A stretch of DNA of 64,000 nt from Cryobacterium glucosi (GTDB lineage: Bacteria; Actinomycetota; Actinomycetes; Actinomycetales; Microbacteriaceae): positions 62,001 to 126,000 of the forward strand of contig NZ_SOFS01000016.1 of assembly GCF_004402235.1 (NCBI RefSeq), in the 5' to 3' direction. The position numbers and the translations under genes are program-made. Positions within the stretch are counted from its first letter, which is position 1; the number at the start of each line of letters is the position of its first letter. The notes under the pieces are model-generated. The model made no database searches. It saw nothing but the letters and a program-made list of their open reading frames with translations, and was not told the DNA's origin. Positions 55,361 to 64,000 of the stretch are shown in pieces.

Positions 55361-55377
55361 AGTGAGTACTCCTCACT
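55361..55377. promoter_or_regulatory. Inverted repeat upstream of the 244-residue gene
   Basis: AGTGAG-TACTC-CTCACT has perfect 6-bp arms and lies 14 bp before the ATG. It could be an operator covering the start of transcription. No regulator gene is adjacent. Confidence 0.45.
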
Positions 55378-55527
55378 AGTGTCTCCCCGCGGGCCCACAA
55401 ATGCGAGAGGGAATCCCGCCGATTTCTCCGTCCCTCCCACGCCGTCTGGGTGGGCCCAACTCCCGCACATTCCCGCCCTGCAGCTGCGGTGCCGCGGAAT
55501 TCCGCGCTCCGGACCTGGTCGGGGGAT

Positions 55528-56325
55528 TCAGTCGTGGGTGCGACGGCGGCGGAGCGTTGCGGGGCGCACGCGACGCCGCCAACGCGGCCAGCTGCCGATC
55601 GCACGCTGTTCTGGCAGGCTCCAGCCGTACCGGGCCGCGAGGATCCGCATCACCGTGGTCACGATCACGCAGGCGATCGCGGCGATGGTGATGTCCACGT
55701 GCAGTTCGAAAAGCACGACGAGGAGCGCGCTACCGAATCCGGCGGCCATAGCGTAGAACGAACCGACGTGCATGACGGCGATCGGAACGTTGAGCATCAT
55801 GTCCCGGAGCGCCGAGCCGCCGACGGCCGTGATCACGCCCACGAACAGCGACGGAATCTCCGGGAGGCCGTGCGCGAGCGCCTTGCTCGTCCCGAGAGCG
55901 GCGAACAGGCCGATCGTCACAGCGTCGAGCGCGATGATGAACGGGCCGAGGCGGTTGAAGAGGCTCTGCAACAGCATGCCCAGGAGAGCGGATCCGCCTG
56001 CGATCGGCAGGTACCAGTTGCTCTGCAGGGCAGCGGGCACCCCGCCGAGCAGGATATCGCGCAGGAGTCCGCCGCCGAGGCCGACAGTGACACCGATGAT
56101 GGCGATGCCGAGCAGGTCGAAGCGGCGATCGGTGAATCGCCCGGCGAACATGGCCCCCTGGATCGCGCCGATGGCGACCGCCGTCAGGTCGATCCAGAGC
56201 GGGATCGTGAACAGGATGGGAGGCACCCTCCAATGAAACCATCCGCCGCGGGGTTTCCTGACCGTCGACAGGCGCGTGGAGGCAGGAACCCGCTCGACCG
56301 GCGCGTCGGCCGGGACCGGACCCAC
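55528..56325 (-). CDS. UPF0126/TRIC-like membrane protein (cation channel or glycine transporter type)
   Basis: 265 residues with seven hydrophobic helices and the tandem family repeat: GLGGGLLRDILLGGVPAAL in the first half and AVGGSALRDMMLNVPIAVMH in the second. Prokaryotic TRIC channels and YicG-type transporters share this architecture. The start is GTG. It is divergent from recO with 28 bp between starts, so promoters overlap. Confidence 0.85.
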   Translation of the reverse strand: MGPVPADAPVERVPASTRLSTVRKPRGGWFHWRVPPILFTIPLWIDLTAVAIGAIQGAMFAGRFTDRRFDLLGIAIIGVTVGLGGGLLRDILLGGVPAALQSNWYLPIAGGSALLGMLLQSLFNRLGPFIIALDAVTIGLFAALGTSKALAHGLPEIPSLFVGVITAVGGSALRDMMLNVPIAVMHVGSFYAMAAGFGSALLVVLFELHVDITIAAIACVIVTTVMRILAARYGWSLPEQRAIGSWPRWRRRVRPATLRRRRTHD

Positions 56326-56353
56326 AAAGCCCGCTCGGGTGGGAGAATAGGAC

Positions 56354-57076
56354 GTGCCTGTTTACCGTGATGAAGCCGTCGTGCTGCGCACCCACAAACT
56401 GGGTGAAGCCGACCGGATCGTCACCATGCTCACCCGCCAGCACGGCAAGGTCCGTGCCGTCGCCAAAGGCGTCCGCCGCACAGCCTCCAAATTCGGGGCC
56501 AGGCTCGAACCGTTCATGGTCGCGGATGTGCAGCTCTACGAGGGCCGCAGTCTCGACATCGTCACCCAGGCCGAGTCGATCGGCTCATACGGCGCCCTGA
56601 TCTCCGGCGACTACGCCAGTTACACCGCGGCGAGCGCCATGGTCGAGACCGCAGACAAGCTCACGGAGGCCGAGGGGTCCCTGCAGCAGTACCTGCTCCT
56701 GGTCGGGGCCCTGCGCTCCCTTTCCCGGATGGAACACGGCGCGAGCCTCACCCTCGACTCCTACCTGCTGCGTGCCCTGTCGATGGCCGGCTGGGCGCCG
56801 AGCTTCCAGGGCTGCGCGCGCTGCGGCGCACTCGGCGATCACTCCGCGCTCGTCGTGCAAGTCGGCGGAATCGTCTGCGACGACTGCGCGGCCCCCGGGT
56901 CGCCCCGGCTGGACAAGGCGACCATCCTGCTCCTCGGCTCCCTGCTCGCCGGGGACTGGGACCAGGCCGAATCCATGCCAGAGCAGACCAGGAACCAGGC
57001 CAACGGAGTCGTCGCCGCATACACGCAGTGGCACCTCGGCCGGGGCCTCCGATCCTTGGAGCACGTCAGTCGATGA
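56354..57076 (+). CDS. recO: DNA repair protein RecO
   Basis: 240 residues: OB-fold N-terminus ([20 protein letters not shown]) and a zinc cluster CARC...CDDC in [11 protein letters not shown] and [17 protein letters not shown] lies 5 nt before the GTG, with no ribosome site. It loads RecA with RecF and RecR. The stop overlaps uppS (ATGA). Confidence 0.95.
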   Translation: MPVYRDEAVVLRTHKLGEADRIVTMLTRQHGKVRAVAKGVRRTASKFGARLEPFMVADVQLYEGRSLDIVTQAESIGSYGALISGDYASYTAASAMVETADKLTEAEGSLQQYLLLVGALRSLSRMEHGASLTLDSYLLRALSMAGWAPSFQGCARCGALGDHSALVVQVGGIVCDDCAAPGSPRLDKATILLLGSLLAGDWDQAESMPEQTRNQANGVVAAYTQWHLGRGLRSLEHVSR

Positions 57077-57906
57077 CCCCGAAGCCCAGCTCGCTGAATC
57101 CCTTCGCCCCGAAGCCGTTCACGCACAAGGACGCCATGCCGTTCCGACCGCTCGACTGGACCGGCCAGTACCCGCCGGCGCTGCCGGCGAAGGTCGTTCC
57201 CGAGCACGTCGCGATCGTCATGGACGGCAACGGCCGCTGGGCGAACGCGCGCGGACTCCCGCGGGTCGAAGGCCACAAGGCCGGCGAGGCCGCGCTCCTC
57301 GACGTCGTCGCCGGCGCCATCCAGATCGGCGTCAAGCACCTGAGTGTCTACGCCTTCTCGACGGAGAACTGGAAACGTTCCCCTGACGAGGTCCGCTTCC
57401 TGATGGGCTTCAACAGGGACGTGCTGCACCGGCGCCGCGACCAGCTCAACGACTGGGGCGTGCGCGTGCGCTGGGCTGGCCGCAAGCCGCGCCTGTGGGC
57501 ATCCGTCATCAACGAACTGCAGTACGCCGAGCGCCTCACGGCGGGCAACACCGGACTCACCCTGACGATGTGCGTCAACTACGGCGGGCGCACCGAGATC
57601 ACGGATGCCGTCCGCGCGCTGGCCGAGGAGGTCGCCTCCGGCCGGTTGAAGCCTTCCGGAATCACCGAGAAGGCGATCCAGCGCCAGCTCTACACGGCAG
57701 ACCTCCCGGACGTCGACCTTTTCGTGCGGAGCTCGGGGGAGCAGCGCACGAGCAACTTCCTGCTCTGGCAGAGCGCATACGCCGAGATGGTCTTCCTCGA
57801 CACCCTCTGGCCTGACTTCGGCAGGGCGGAGCTGTGGCATGCCATCGAGCTCTACGCCGCCCGCAACCGCCGCTACGGCGGGGCGGTCGACACCCCAAGC
57901 GTTTGA
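57073..57906 (+). CDS. uppS: Isoprenyl (undecaprenyl/polyprenyl) diphosphate synthase
   Basis: A 277-residue cis-prenyltransferase: [20 protein letters not shown] with the catalytic Asp, [17 protein letters not shown], and the C-terminal [21 protein letters not shown] 35-residue extension precedes the core. It makes the lipid carrier for cell-wall synthesis. The chosen ATG overlaps the recO stop. Confidence 0.94.
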   Translation: MTPKPSSLNPFAPKPFTHKDAMPFRPLDWTGQYPPALPAKVVPEHVAIVMDGNGRWANARGLPRVEGHKAGEAALLDVVAGAIQIGVKHLSVYAFSTENWKRSPDEVRFLMGFNRDVLHRRRDQLNDWGVRVRWAGRKPRLWASVINELQYAERLTAGNTGLTLTMCVNYGGRTEITDAVRALAEEVASGRLKPSGITEKAIQRQLYTADLPDVDLFVRSSGEQRTSNFLLWQSAYAEMVFLDTLWPDFGRAELWHAIELYAARNRRYGGAVDTPSV

Positions 57907-57959
57907 TCCACTCACGCGGCAGGGGGAATAGATCGGGGGACCGGCGGCTTGGACCGGGT

Positions 57960-58643
57960 GTGAGCGAAACTATCAAGGTCGACATCTGGTCCGACGTGCA
58001 GTGCCCCTGGTGCTACATCGGAAAGCGCAAGTTCGAGGCAGGGGCCGCCCTCTTCGACGGCTCGGTCGAGGTCGAATACCACAGCTTCGAGCTGGCCCCC
58101 GATACCCCGGTCGACTTCGCCGGCAGTCCCATCGATTACCTGAGCGAGCGCAAGGGTATCCCCGTCGCCCAGGTCACCGAGATGCTCGCCCGCGTGACTG
58201 GAATCGCTGAGAGCGTCGGCCTGCACTACGACTACGACTCGGTGCACCAGACCAACACCGTCATATCCCACGAGCTGCTGCACTACGCCAAGGCCCACGG
58301 TCGCCAGCTCGACATGAAGGAACGCCTGCTCAAGGCCTACTTCGTCGACGGAAGGCACGTCGGTCGCATCGAAGACCTCGCGGACCTCGCCGCCGAAATC
58401 GGACTCGACCGAGCGGATGTCGTCCGCGCGTTGACCGCCCACGACTATCTCGCCGACGTGAAGGCGGACGTAGCCCAGGCAAATGCCTACGGAATCCAGG
58501 GCGTCCCGTTCTTCGTGATCGACGGGAAGTACGGCATCTCCGGGGCCCAGGACCCCGAGGCCTTCGCCGGCGCACTCCGCCAGGCCCAGGCCGACCAGAA
58601 CGAGGCCGCAGGAACCACCGCAGCAGCAGGGGAGGACCGTTGA
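57960..58643 (+). CDS. DsbA/FrnE-family thioredoxin-fold oxidoreductase
   Basis: 227 residues with CPWC in WSDVQCPWCYIGKRKFE, the long helical insertion and the cis-Pro segment GIQGVPFFVIDGKYGISGAQ. There is no signal peptide, so it is cytoplasmic. I chose the GTG giving SETIKVDIW, since the longer frame overlaps uppS. Its stop overlaps the start of a 42-residue dicysteine peptide (TGATG). Confidence 0.9.
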   Translation: MSETIKVDIWSDVQCPWCYIGKRKFEAGAALFDGSVEVEYHSFELAPDTPVDFAGSPIDYLSERKGIPVAQVTEMLARVTGIAESVGLHYDYDSVHQTNTVISHELLHYAKAHGRQLDMKERLLKAYFVDGRHVGRIEDLADLAAEIGLDRADVVRALTAHDYLADVKADVAQANAYGIQGVPFFVIDGKYGISGAQDPEAFAGALRQAQADQNEAAGTTAAAGEDR

Positions 58644-58771
58644 TGACCGATGCCAGCGTCGTCCCCGCCGTCCCCGTCACCGCGGCCCCGGCACCGCGCG
58701 TCACCCCGTTCATCCAGCTCCTCGGCCAGTCCGGCGCCGGGAGCTGCGAGGGCGATTCCTGCGGAATCTAG
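58643..58771 (+). CDS. 42-residue dicysteine peptide coupled to the DsbA-family gene
   Basis: The ATG overlaps the previous stop by one base, so translation is coupled. The protein is Ala/Pro/Val-rich, then TPFIQLLGQSGAG and a C-terminal SCEGDSCGI with two Cys five residues apart. Both Cys are at the end, like a small redox-active or metal-binding tail. I do not recognise the family. A partner or substrate of the oxidoreductase is the simplest idea; a modified peptide is another. Confidence 0.6.
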   Translation: MTDASVVPAVPVTAAPAPRVTPFIQLLGQSGAGSCEGDSCGI

Positions 58772-58837
58772 GCCTCGATCGGTGCGGGTTGCTGCCACGG
58801 GTCAGCAGGGCCGCCCGCATCTGGGAGAATTGAACCA

Positions 58838-60025
58838 ATGACTCCTGAACTCACCGCTTCGCGCACGGACCCGTCGCCGGTCCCCGCGCTGCGGATCGGC
58901 CCGCTCACGCTCGACGTGCCCGTCGTCCTCGCACCGATGGCCGGCATCACCAACACCGCGTTCCGCCGGCTCTGCCGGGAATTCGGCGCCGGGCTCTATG
59001 TGAGTGAAATGATCACCTCGCGCGCGCTCGTCGAGCGCACCCCGGGCTCGATGCGCCTCATCGACCACCACGAGAGTGAGACCACCCGCTCCATCCAGCT
59101 CTACGGGGTCGACCCGAAGACCATCGGCGAAGCTGTCACGATGCTCGTCTCCGAGGACCGCGCAGACCACATCGACCTCAACTTCGGCTGCCCGGTCCCC
59201 AAGGTGACGCGCAAGGGCGGCGGAGCCGCCCTGCCCTGGAAGCTCGGCCTCTTTCGGAGCATCGTCGAGGCCGCGGTGAACGCGGCAGGCGCCGTTCCGG
59301 TCACGATCAAGATGCGCAAGGGCATCGACTCCGACCACCTCACCTACCTCGAGGCAGCGAGGGCAGCAGAAGGCGCCGGCGTTTCCGCCATAGCACTGCA
59401 CGCGCGCACGGCGTCCGACTACTATTCCGGGCAGGCGGACTGGACGGCGATCGCGACCCTCAAGCAGGCCATCACGAGTGTCCCCGTGCTCGGCAACGGC
59501 GACATCTGGTCGGCCCAGGACGCGGTTCGCATGGTCGCGGAAACCGGCTGCGACGGCGTCGTCGTCGGCCGAGGCTGCCTCGGCCGGCCCTGGCTGTTCG
59601 GCGATCTCGCGGCGGCCTTCGGTCCGGCAGAGGGTGCTGGGGCCGCACTCATCCAGCCGAACCTCGGCGTCGTGGCAGACACCTTCCGCCGGCATGCCGA
59701 ACTGCTCACCGAATTCTTCGACAGCGAGGAACGTGCCTGCCGCGACGTGCGCAAGCACGTGGCCTGGTACTTCAAGGGCTACTCGGTCGGCGGCGAACTA
59801 CGGGCCAGCCTTGCCTCCGTGGTCTCCCTCGCCCAGCTCGACGACCTTCTCGGCACCCTCGACCCGACCCAGGAGTACCCGGGCATCGGCGCGGAGGGTC
59901 CCCGCGGCCGGGCAGGCAGCCCCAAGAAGACCAGCCTGCCCGAGCACTGGCTCGACTCGCAGGAACTCGTCGGCTCCGAACGCGCCCGGCTCACCGAGGG
60001 CGAAGGGGACACCAGCGGTGGCTAA
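58838..60025 (+). CDS. dusB: tRNA-dihydrouridine synthase (DusB type)
   Basis: A 395-residue FMN enzyme: APMAGITNTAFRRLCREFGA, INLNFGCP-type DLNFGCPVPKVTRKGGG with the catalytic Cys, ALHARTASDYYSGQADW, GNGDIWSAQDAVRM and VGRGCLGRPWLFGD. GAGAAT lies 7 nt before the ATG, so probably leaderless. It reduces uridines in tRNA. It overlaps dgt by 8 nt. Confidence 0.92.
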   Translation: MTPELTASRTDPSPVPALRIGPLTLDVPVVLAPMAGITNTAFRRLCREFGAGLYVSEMITSRALVERTPGSMRLIDHHESETTRSIQLYGVDPKTIGEAVTMLVSEDRADHIDLNFGCPVPKVTRKGGGAALPWKLGLFRSIVEAAVNAAGAVPVTIKMRKGIDSDHLTYLEAARAAEGAGVSAIALHARTASDYYSGQADWTAIATLKQAITSVPVLGNGDIWSAQDAVRMVAETGCDGVVVGRGCLGRPWLFGDLAAAFGPAEGAGAALIQPNLGVVADTFRRHAELLTEFFDSEERACRDVRKHVAWYFKGYSVGGELRASLASVVSLAQLDDLLGTLDPTQEYPGIGAEGPRGRAGSPKKTSLPEHWLDSQELVGSERARLTEGEGDTSGG

Positions 60026-61265
60026 CCGATCGGGGTACACGAGCTTCGACGAGGAACGCTACTTCCCGGAGGAACACAGCTCACGCCGCAGCGACTTCGC
60101 GCGCGACCGCGCCCGGCTGCTGCACTCGAGCGCCCTCCGCCGCCTCGCCGCAAAGACCCAGGTGCTGAGCCCGACCGCCGGACTCGATTTCGCCAGGAAC
60201 CGGCTCACCCACTCCCTCGAGGTCGCGCAGATCGGACGCGAGCTCGCCCAACGCCTCGGCCTCGACCCCGACGTCGTCGACACGGCCTGCCTCGCGCACG
60301 ACATCGGGCATCCTCCGTTCGGCCACAACGGCGAGAAGGCGCTCAACGCCTGGTCCCTCGACATCGGCGGGTTCGAGGGCAACGCCCAGACGCTGCGCCT
60401 GCTCACCCGGCTCGAACCGAAGGTCTTCGGCCCCGACGGCCGCAGCTACGGGCTCAACCTCACCCGCGCGAGCCTCGACGCGAGCTGCAAGTACCCGTGG
60501 CCCGCCGGCGAATCCGTGTCCGACCCGAGCGGCCGCGCCAAATTCGGGTATTACCCCGACGACCTGCCCGCTTTCGCGTGGATGCGCACCGACGCCCCCG
60601 ACCGGATGCTGTGCATCGAAGCCGAGGTCATGGACCTCTCCGACGACATCGCGTACTCCGTGCACGACTTCGAGGATGCCGTCGTCAACGGCTACCTCGA
60701 CCTCGCCGCCCTGAACGGCCGCGCGAGCACCGAGCTCGTCTCCTCGATGCACGCCTGGATCGGCGGCGCCGTCTCCCACGCCGACCTCGCGGCGGCATAC
60801 GACCGCCTCCGCGCCCTCGACTCCTGGCTGCGCGGCTGGACGGCAGGGCGGCGTGACCAGGGTCGGCTCAAGAACCTGACGAGCCAGCTCATCGGTCGTT
60901 TCTCCGGCGCAGCCGTCTATGCCACCCGCCAGGCCTACCCGGCCGAGCGCATCGCGCGCTTCGGCGCCCACGTCGTGGTGCCGCCGAATATCGCAGCCGA
61001 GATCGCCGTGCTCAAGGGCGTCGTCGCTGCATTCGTGATGTCGAAGAACACCCGGCAGCCGATCTACCAGCAGCAGCGCCAGGTCCTGACGCTGCTCGCC
61101 GACCGGTTGCTCGCCACCGGCGACGAACACCTCGACGCCGGCTCGAAGGAAGACTTCCACGCCGCCGCGGACGATGCGGCCCGCAAGCGCGTCGTCGTCG
61201 ACCAGGTCGCGAGCCTCACCGACCAGTCCGCGCTCGCGTGGTACGAACGCCTGATCCAGAACTGA
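60018..61265 (+). CDS. dgt: Deoxyguanosinetriphosphate triphosphohydrolase-like protein
   Basis: A 415-residue HD-domain enzyme: RLLHSSALRRLAAKTQVLSP, RLTHSLEVAQIGRELA and the metal-binding ACLAHDIGHPPFGHNGEKAL. The GTG start lies within the end of dusB. It sits before dnaG, a conserved actinobacterial order, and would hydrolyse dNTPs to nucleosides. Confidence 0.93.
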   Translation: MANRSGYTSFDEERYFPEEHSSRRSDFARDRARLLHSSALRRLAAKTQVLSPTAGLDFARNRLTHSLEVAQIGRELAQRLGLDPDVVDTACLAHDIGHPPFGHNGEKALNAWSLDIGGFEGNAQTLRLLTRLEPKVFGPDGRSYGLNLTRASLDASCKYPWPAGESVSDPSGRAKFGYYPDDLPAFAWMRTDAPDRMLCIEAEVMDLSDDIAYSVHDFEDAVVNGYLDLAALNGRASTELVSSMHAWIGGAVSHADLAAAYDRLRALDSWLRGWTAGRRDQGRLKNLTSQLIGRFSGAAVYATRQAYPAERIARFGAHVVVPPNIAAEIAVLKGVVAAFVMSKNTRQPIYQQQRQVLTLLADRLLATGDEHLDAGSKEDFHAAADDAARKRVVVDQVASLTDQSALAWYERLIQN

Positions 61266-61323
61266 GCCTGTGCAGAACCCGGCCCGTGCCGAAGTCGGGC
61301 GTGCGGCGGGATAACATTCAGCT

Positions 61324-63192
61324 ATGGCAGGCCTGATTCGACAAAGCGACATTGAAGAGGTCAAGGCCCGAACCAATATCGCCGACATCGTCGGCGACTA
61401 CGTCAGCCTCAAGTCGGCCGGCGTCGGCTCCCTGAAGGGGTTGTGCCCCTTCCACGACGAACGCAGCCCGAGCTTCCACGTCCGCCCGCAGGTCGGTTTC
61501 TACCACTGCTTCGGTTGCGGCGAGAGCGGCGACGTCTACTCCTTTTTGCAGAAGATGGACCACGTCACCTTCAGCGAGGCCGTGGAACGACTCGCTGGCC
61601 GGGTCGGCCTCGAACTGCACTACGAGGGCGGCGGGGCGGATGCGCCGGACCACACCAACCGCGCGCGGCTCTACGCGGCCAACCAGGCCGCCGCCGACTT
61701 CTTCGTCGAGCAGCTCGGCAGCGCAGGGGCCGCCGTCGGCCGAACATTCCTCGGCGAACGCGGCTTCGACGCCCACGCGGCGACCCGGTTCGGGATCGGC
61801 TTCGCCCCGAAGAGCTGGGACGAACTGACCAAACACCTCCGTGGTCGCGGCTACTCCGATGAGGAGCTGACCCTCGCCGGACTGGTGTCGAGCCGGGAGG
61901 GATCGAGCGGCGTCTACGACCGCTTCCGCGGCCGGCTTGTCTGGCCCATCCGCGACATCACCGGCCAGACGATCGGCTTCGGGGCGCGCAAGCTCCTCGA
62001 CGACGACAAGGGCCCGAAATACCTGAACACCCCGGAGACCCCGATCTACCACAAGGCGCAGGTGCTCTACGGGCTCGACCTCGCGAAGCGGGACATCTCC
62101 CGCAGCCACCAGGTCGTCGTCGTCGAGGGGTACACCGACGTGATGGCGTGCCACCTGGCCGGGGTGACGACCGCCGTCGCGACCTGCGGTACCTCCTTCG
62201 GAGTCGACCACATCAAGGTCCTCCGCCGGGTCCTCGGCGACGACAGCGGTGTCGGCGAGGTCGTTTTCACTTTCGACCCGGATGCCGCAGGCCAGAAGGC
62301 CGCCGTCCGCGCGTTCAGCGAGGAGCAGCGTTTCTCCGCGCAGACCTTCGTCGCCGTGGCCCCGGAGGGCCTCGACCCGTGCGACCTGCGGCTGCACAAG
62401 GGCGATGGGGCCGTGCAACGGCTGATCGAGTCGAAGAAGCCGATGTTCGAGTTCATGATCCGGCAGTTGCTCGCCCAGTACAACCTCGAGACTGTCGAAG
62501 GGCGGGTCTCCGCACTCCGGGCGGCGGCCCCGCTCGTGAGCGATATTCGCGACCCCGCCCTCCGGCCGGGCTATACGCACGAGCTCGCCCGGATGCTCGG
62601 CATGGAGCTCGGCGAGGTCGGCCGGGCCGTCTCGGCCGCGCTCAGCCGCTCACGCACCGCGCCGGGGACATCCGCCGCCGCCCGAGGCGGTGAGACCGGC
62701 GAGCCCGCGCGCGAACGCCCGTTCTCGATGGTTGAACTGCCGACGGACCCGGTCACCCGCCTGGAACGCGACGGGCTGATGGCCATGCTCCAGCGTCCTG
62801 CCCTCGTCGGTGTCGAACTGCTGCAGCGGGCGGTGCAGACGGGATTCTCCCACCAGTCCCTCGCTGTCGTGCGTGACGCGATCGCGGCGAACCTGGATAC
62901 CCTCTCGGCGCCGGACTGGATCGAGCGCGTTGTCGCGGACGTACCGGTTTCCCTGCAGAACCTGGTCACCGACCTGGCGATGGCGCCGCTTCCCGAACGC
63001 ACCGAACGCGAAGTCGAACGCTACGTGCGCGACGTGACCGTCGCGCTCATCGACCGGGACTTCCTCCGCCAGAAAGCCGAGCTGCTCGGCCGGCTGCAGC
63101 GTGCTGACCCCACCGACCGTGTGCCGTACACGGCGCTGCAGCGTGAACTCATGCGGGTCGAACTCGAGCGGCGCAACCTGAGGGATGAGTAA
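61324..63192 (+). CDS. dnaG: DNA primase
   Basis: 622 residues: CHC2 zinc finger (CPFHDERSPSFHV, FYHCFGCGESGDVYSF), catalytic core and TOPRIM domain (VVVVEGYTDVMACHLAG, FTFDPDAAGQKAA), a low-complexity linker near residue 450 and a DnaB-binding helical C-terminus. TAACAT ends 6 nt before the ATG, so the mRNA is probably leaderless. Confidence 0.96.
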   Translation: MAGLIRQSDIEEVKARTNIADIVGDYVSLKSAGVGSLKGLCPFHDERSPSFHVRPQVGFYHCFGCGESGDVYSFLQKMDHVTFSEAVERLAGRVGLELHYEGGGADAPDHTNRARLYAANQAAADFFVEQLGSAGAAVGRTFLGERGFDAHAATRFGIGFAPKSWDELTKHLRGRGYSDEELTLAGLVSSREGSSGVYDRFRGRLVWPIRDITGQTIGFGARKLLDDDKGPKYLNTPETPIYHKAQVLYGLDLAKRDISRSHQVVVVEGYTDVMACHLAGVTTAVATCGTSFGVDHIKVLRRVLGDDSGVGEVVFTFDPDAAGQKAAVRAFSEEQRFSAQTFVAVAPEGLDPCDLRLHKGDGAVQRLIESKKPMFEFMIRQLLAQYNLETVEGRVSALRAAAPLVSDIRDPALRPGYTHELARMLGMELGEVGRAVSAALSRSRTAPGTSAAARGGETGEPARERPFSMVELPTDPVTRLERDGLMAMLQRPALVGVELLQRAVQTGFSHQSLAVVRDAIAANLDTLSAPDWIERVVADVPVSLQNLVTDLAMAPLPERTEREVERYVRDVTVALIDRDFLRQKAELLGRLQRADPTDRVPYTALQRELMRVELERRNLRDE

Positions 63193-63348
63193 CTGAGCAC
63201 ACCTCGCGTGTTGCAGCTAGGTAAATATTCTGGCGAGAATTCGGGCAAACTGCGTTTTTCGTGATATTCCTTTCGGTACAGCAATGCAGAGGTGCGGCTC
63301 CCTCGCATGCCGCCTCTGCCGCATTTCGAGAGAAAGAGGCTCACGCAC

Positions 63349-64000
63349 ATGGCATTTTCACCCACCAGGCGCACCAGGCTGATCGGGGGACTGGCGCTCG
63401 TCGCCGCTTCCGCGCTCGTCCTCGCCGGCTGCTCGGCAGGCGGCACCACCGCAAGCGCCGGAGGCACCCTCCTGATCGGCACGACCGACAAGGTCACGAC
63501 GCTCGACCCGGCCGGCTCGTACGACAACGGCTCGTTCGCCGTGATGAACCAGGTCTTCCCGTTCCTGATGAACAGCGCATACGGCACCGCCGATGTGACG
63601 CCGGACATCGCGACCAAGGCCGAGTTCACGACCCCCACCGAGTACACGGTCACGCTCAAGCCCGACCTCGTCTTCGCGAACGGTCACAAGCTCACGTCTT
63701 CAGACGTGAAGTTCAGCTTCGACCGCCAGCTGTCGATCGCGGACGCCAACGGCCCGTCGACCCTGCTGTACAACCTCGCGAGCGTCGCGGCTCCGGACGA
63801 CACCACCGTCGTCTTCACCCTGAAGGCCGCGAACGACCAGGTCTTCCCGCAGATCCTGTCGAGCCCTGCCGGCGTGATCGTCGACGAGGAGACCTTCTCG
63901 GCGACCGCGATCACGCCCGATGCCGACATCGTGAAGGCGAACGCCTTCGCAGGCCAGTACGTCATCACGAGCTACGACTTCAACAACCTCATCGGGTACA
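63349..64000 (+). CDS. ABC transporter substrate-binding lipoprotein, family 5 (partial)
   Basis: The first 217 residues are visible; the gene runs off the right edge. The lipobox LVLAGC places the lipidated Cys at residue 28. GGTLLIGTTDKVTTLDPAGS, YTVTLKPDLVFANGHKLTSS and DVKFSFDRQLSI are typical of oligopeptide/dipeptide-binding proteins (SBP_bac_5). AGAAAGAGG precedes the ATG. The 156-nt spacer after dnaG has an AT-rich stretch and a hairpin (GCAGAGG...CCTCTGC, 63284-63320). Ligand unknown. Confidence 0.9.
   Translation, partial: MAFSPTRRTRLIGGLALVAASALVLAGCSAGGTTASAGGTLLIGTTDKVTTLDPAGSYDNGSFAVMNQVFPFLMNSAYGTADVTPDIATKAEFTTPTEYTVTLKPDLVFANGHKLTSSDVKFSFDRQLSIADANGPSTLLYNLASVAAPDDTTVVFTLKAANDQVFPQILSSPAGVIVDEETFSATAITPDADIVKANAFAGQYVITSYDFNNLIGY

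Overview
The window is about 64 kb of high-GC DNA from an actinobacterium. The gene order (leuS-comEA-comEC-holA-rpsT-lepA-hemW-hrcA-dnaJ-rsmE-HIT-phoH-ybeY-corC-era ... leuA ... recO-uppS ... dus-dgt-dnaG), the cydABDC operon and the many GTG/TTG starts point to the Micrococcales, most likely Microbacteriaceae. That placement is inferred from layout and composition, not from a database search.

Layout. 1-2527: an OpuC/ProWX-type osmoprotectant ABC importer, cut at the left edge. 2611-3967: a leftward BlaI repressor / M56 protease pair. 4065-9985: cydABDC, encoding cytochrome bd oxidase and its assembly exporter; two copies of a BlaI-like palindrome lie between blaI and cydA. 10073-16200: pabB, leuS, comEA and the first third of comEC. 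16201-24796: an 8.6 kb integrated element. 24797-27644: the rest of comEC and holA. 27727-31000: a ribbon-helix-helix regulator, a DUF4097 protein and a drug-type ABC exporter. 31087-43571: housekeeping genes for translation, stress and RNA processing. 43706-51905: accessory envelope genes, comprising a membrane esterase plus MprF-like synthase, and a two-component system plus MacB/FtsX-type ABC transporter. 52019-63192: leuA with a leader-peptide attenuator, several small or unknown genes, a TRIC-like channel, recO, uppS, a DsbA-family protein with a tiny coupled dicysteine peptide, dus, dgt and dnaG. 63349-end: the start of a peptide/solute-binding lipoprotein.

The most unusual part is the 16.2-24.8 kb element. 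A large serine integrase gene sits at its right end, and the element interrupts comEC inside its most conserved core. Joining base 16200 to 24797 restores an 875-codon comEC frame through the expected SLSHLTAVSGAN motif. The reconstructed attP has 19-bp arms matching at 16 positions in inverted orientation, centred on the shared TCGCT core. The element carries an HK97-type major capsid gene, a replication-initiator-like gene and several small zinc-motif proteins, but no portal, large terminase or tail genes. It therefore looks like a phage satellite or cryptic capsid-bearing island, similar in plan to phiRv1 of Mycobacterium tuberculosis. Its left arm carries a membrane-anchored pentapeptide-repeat cargo gene and a cluster of DnaA-box-like repeats. 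While it is integrated, the competence channel gene is broken; precise excision would repair it.

Many genes here have a TANNNT- or GAGAAT-type -10 hexamer about 5-9 nt upstream of the start codon and no good ribosome binding site, so leaderless transcription appears common.
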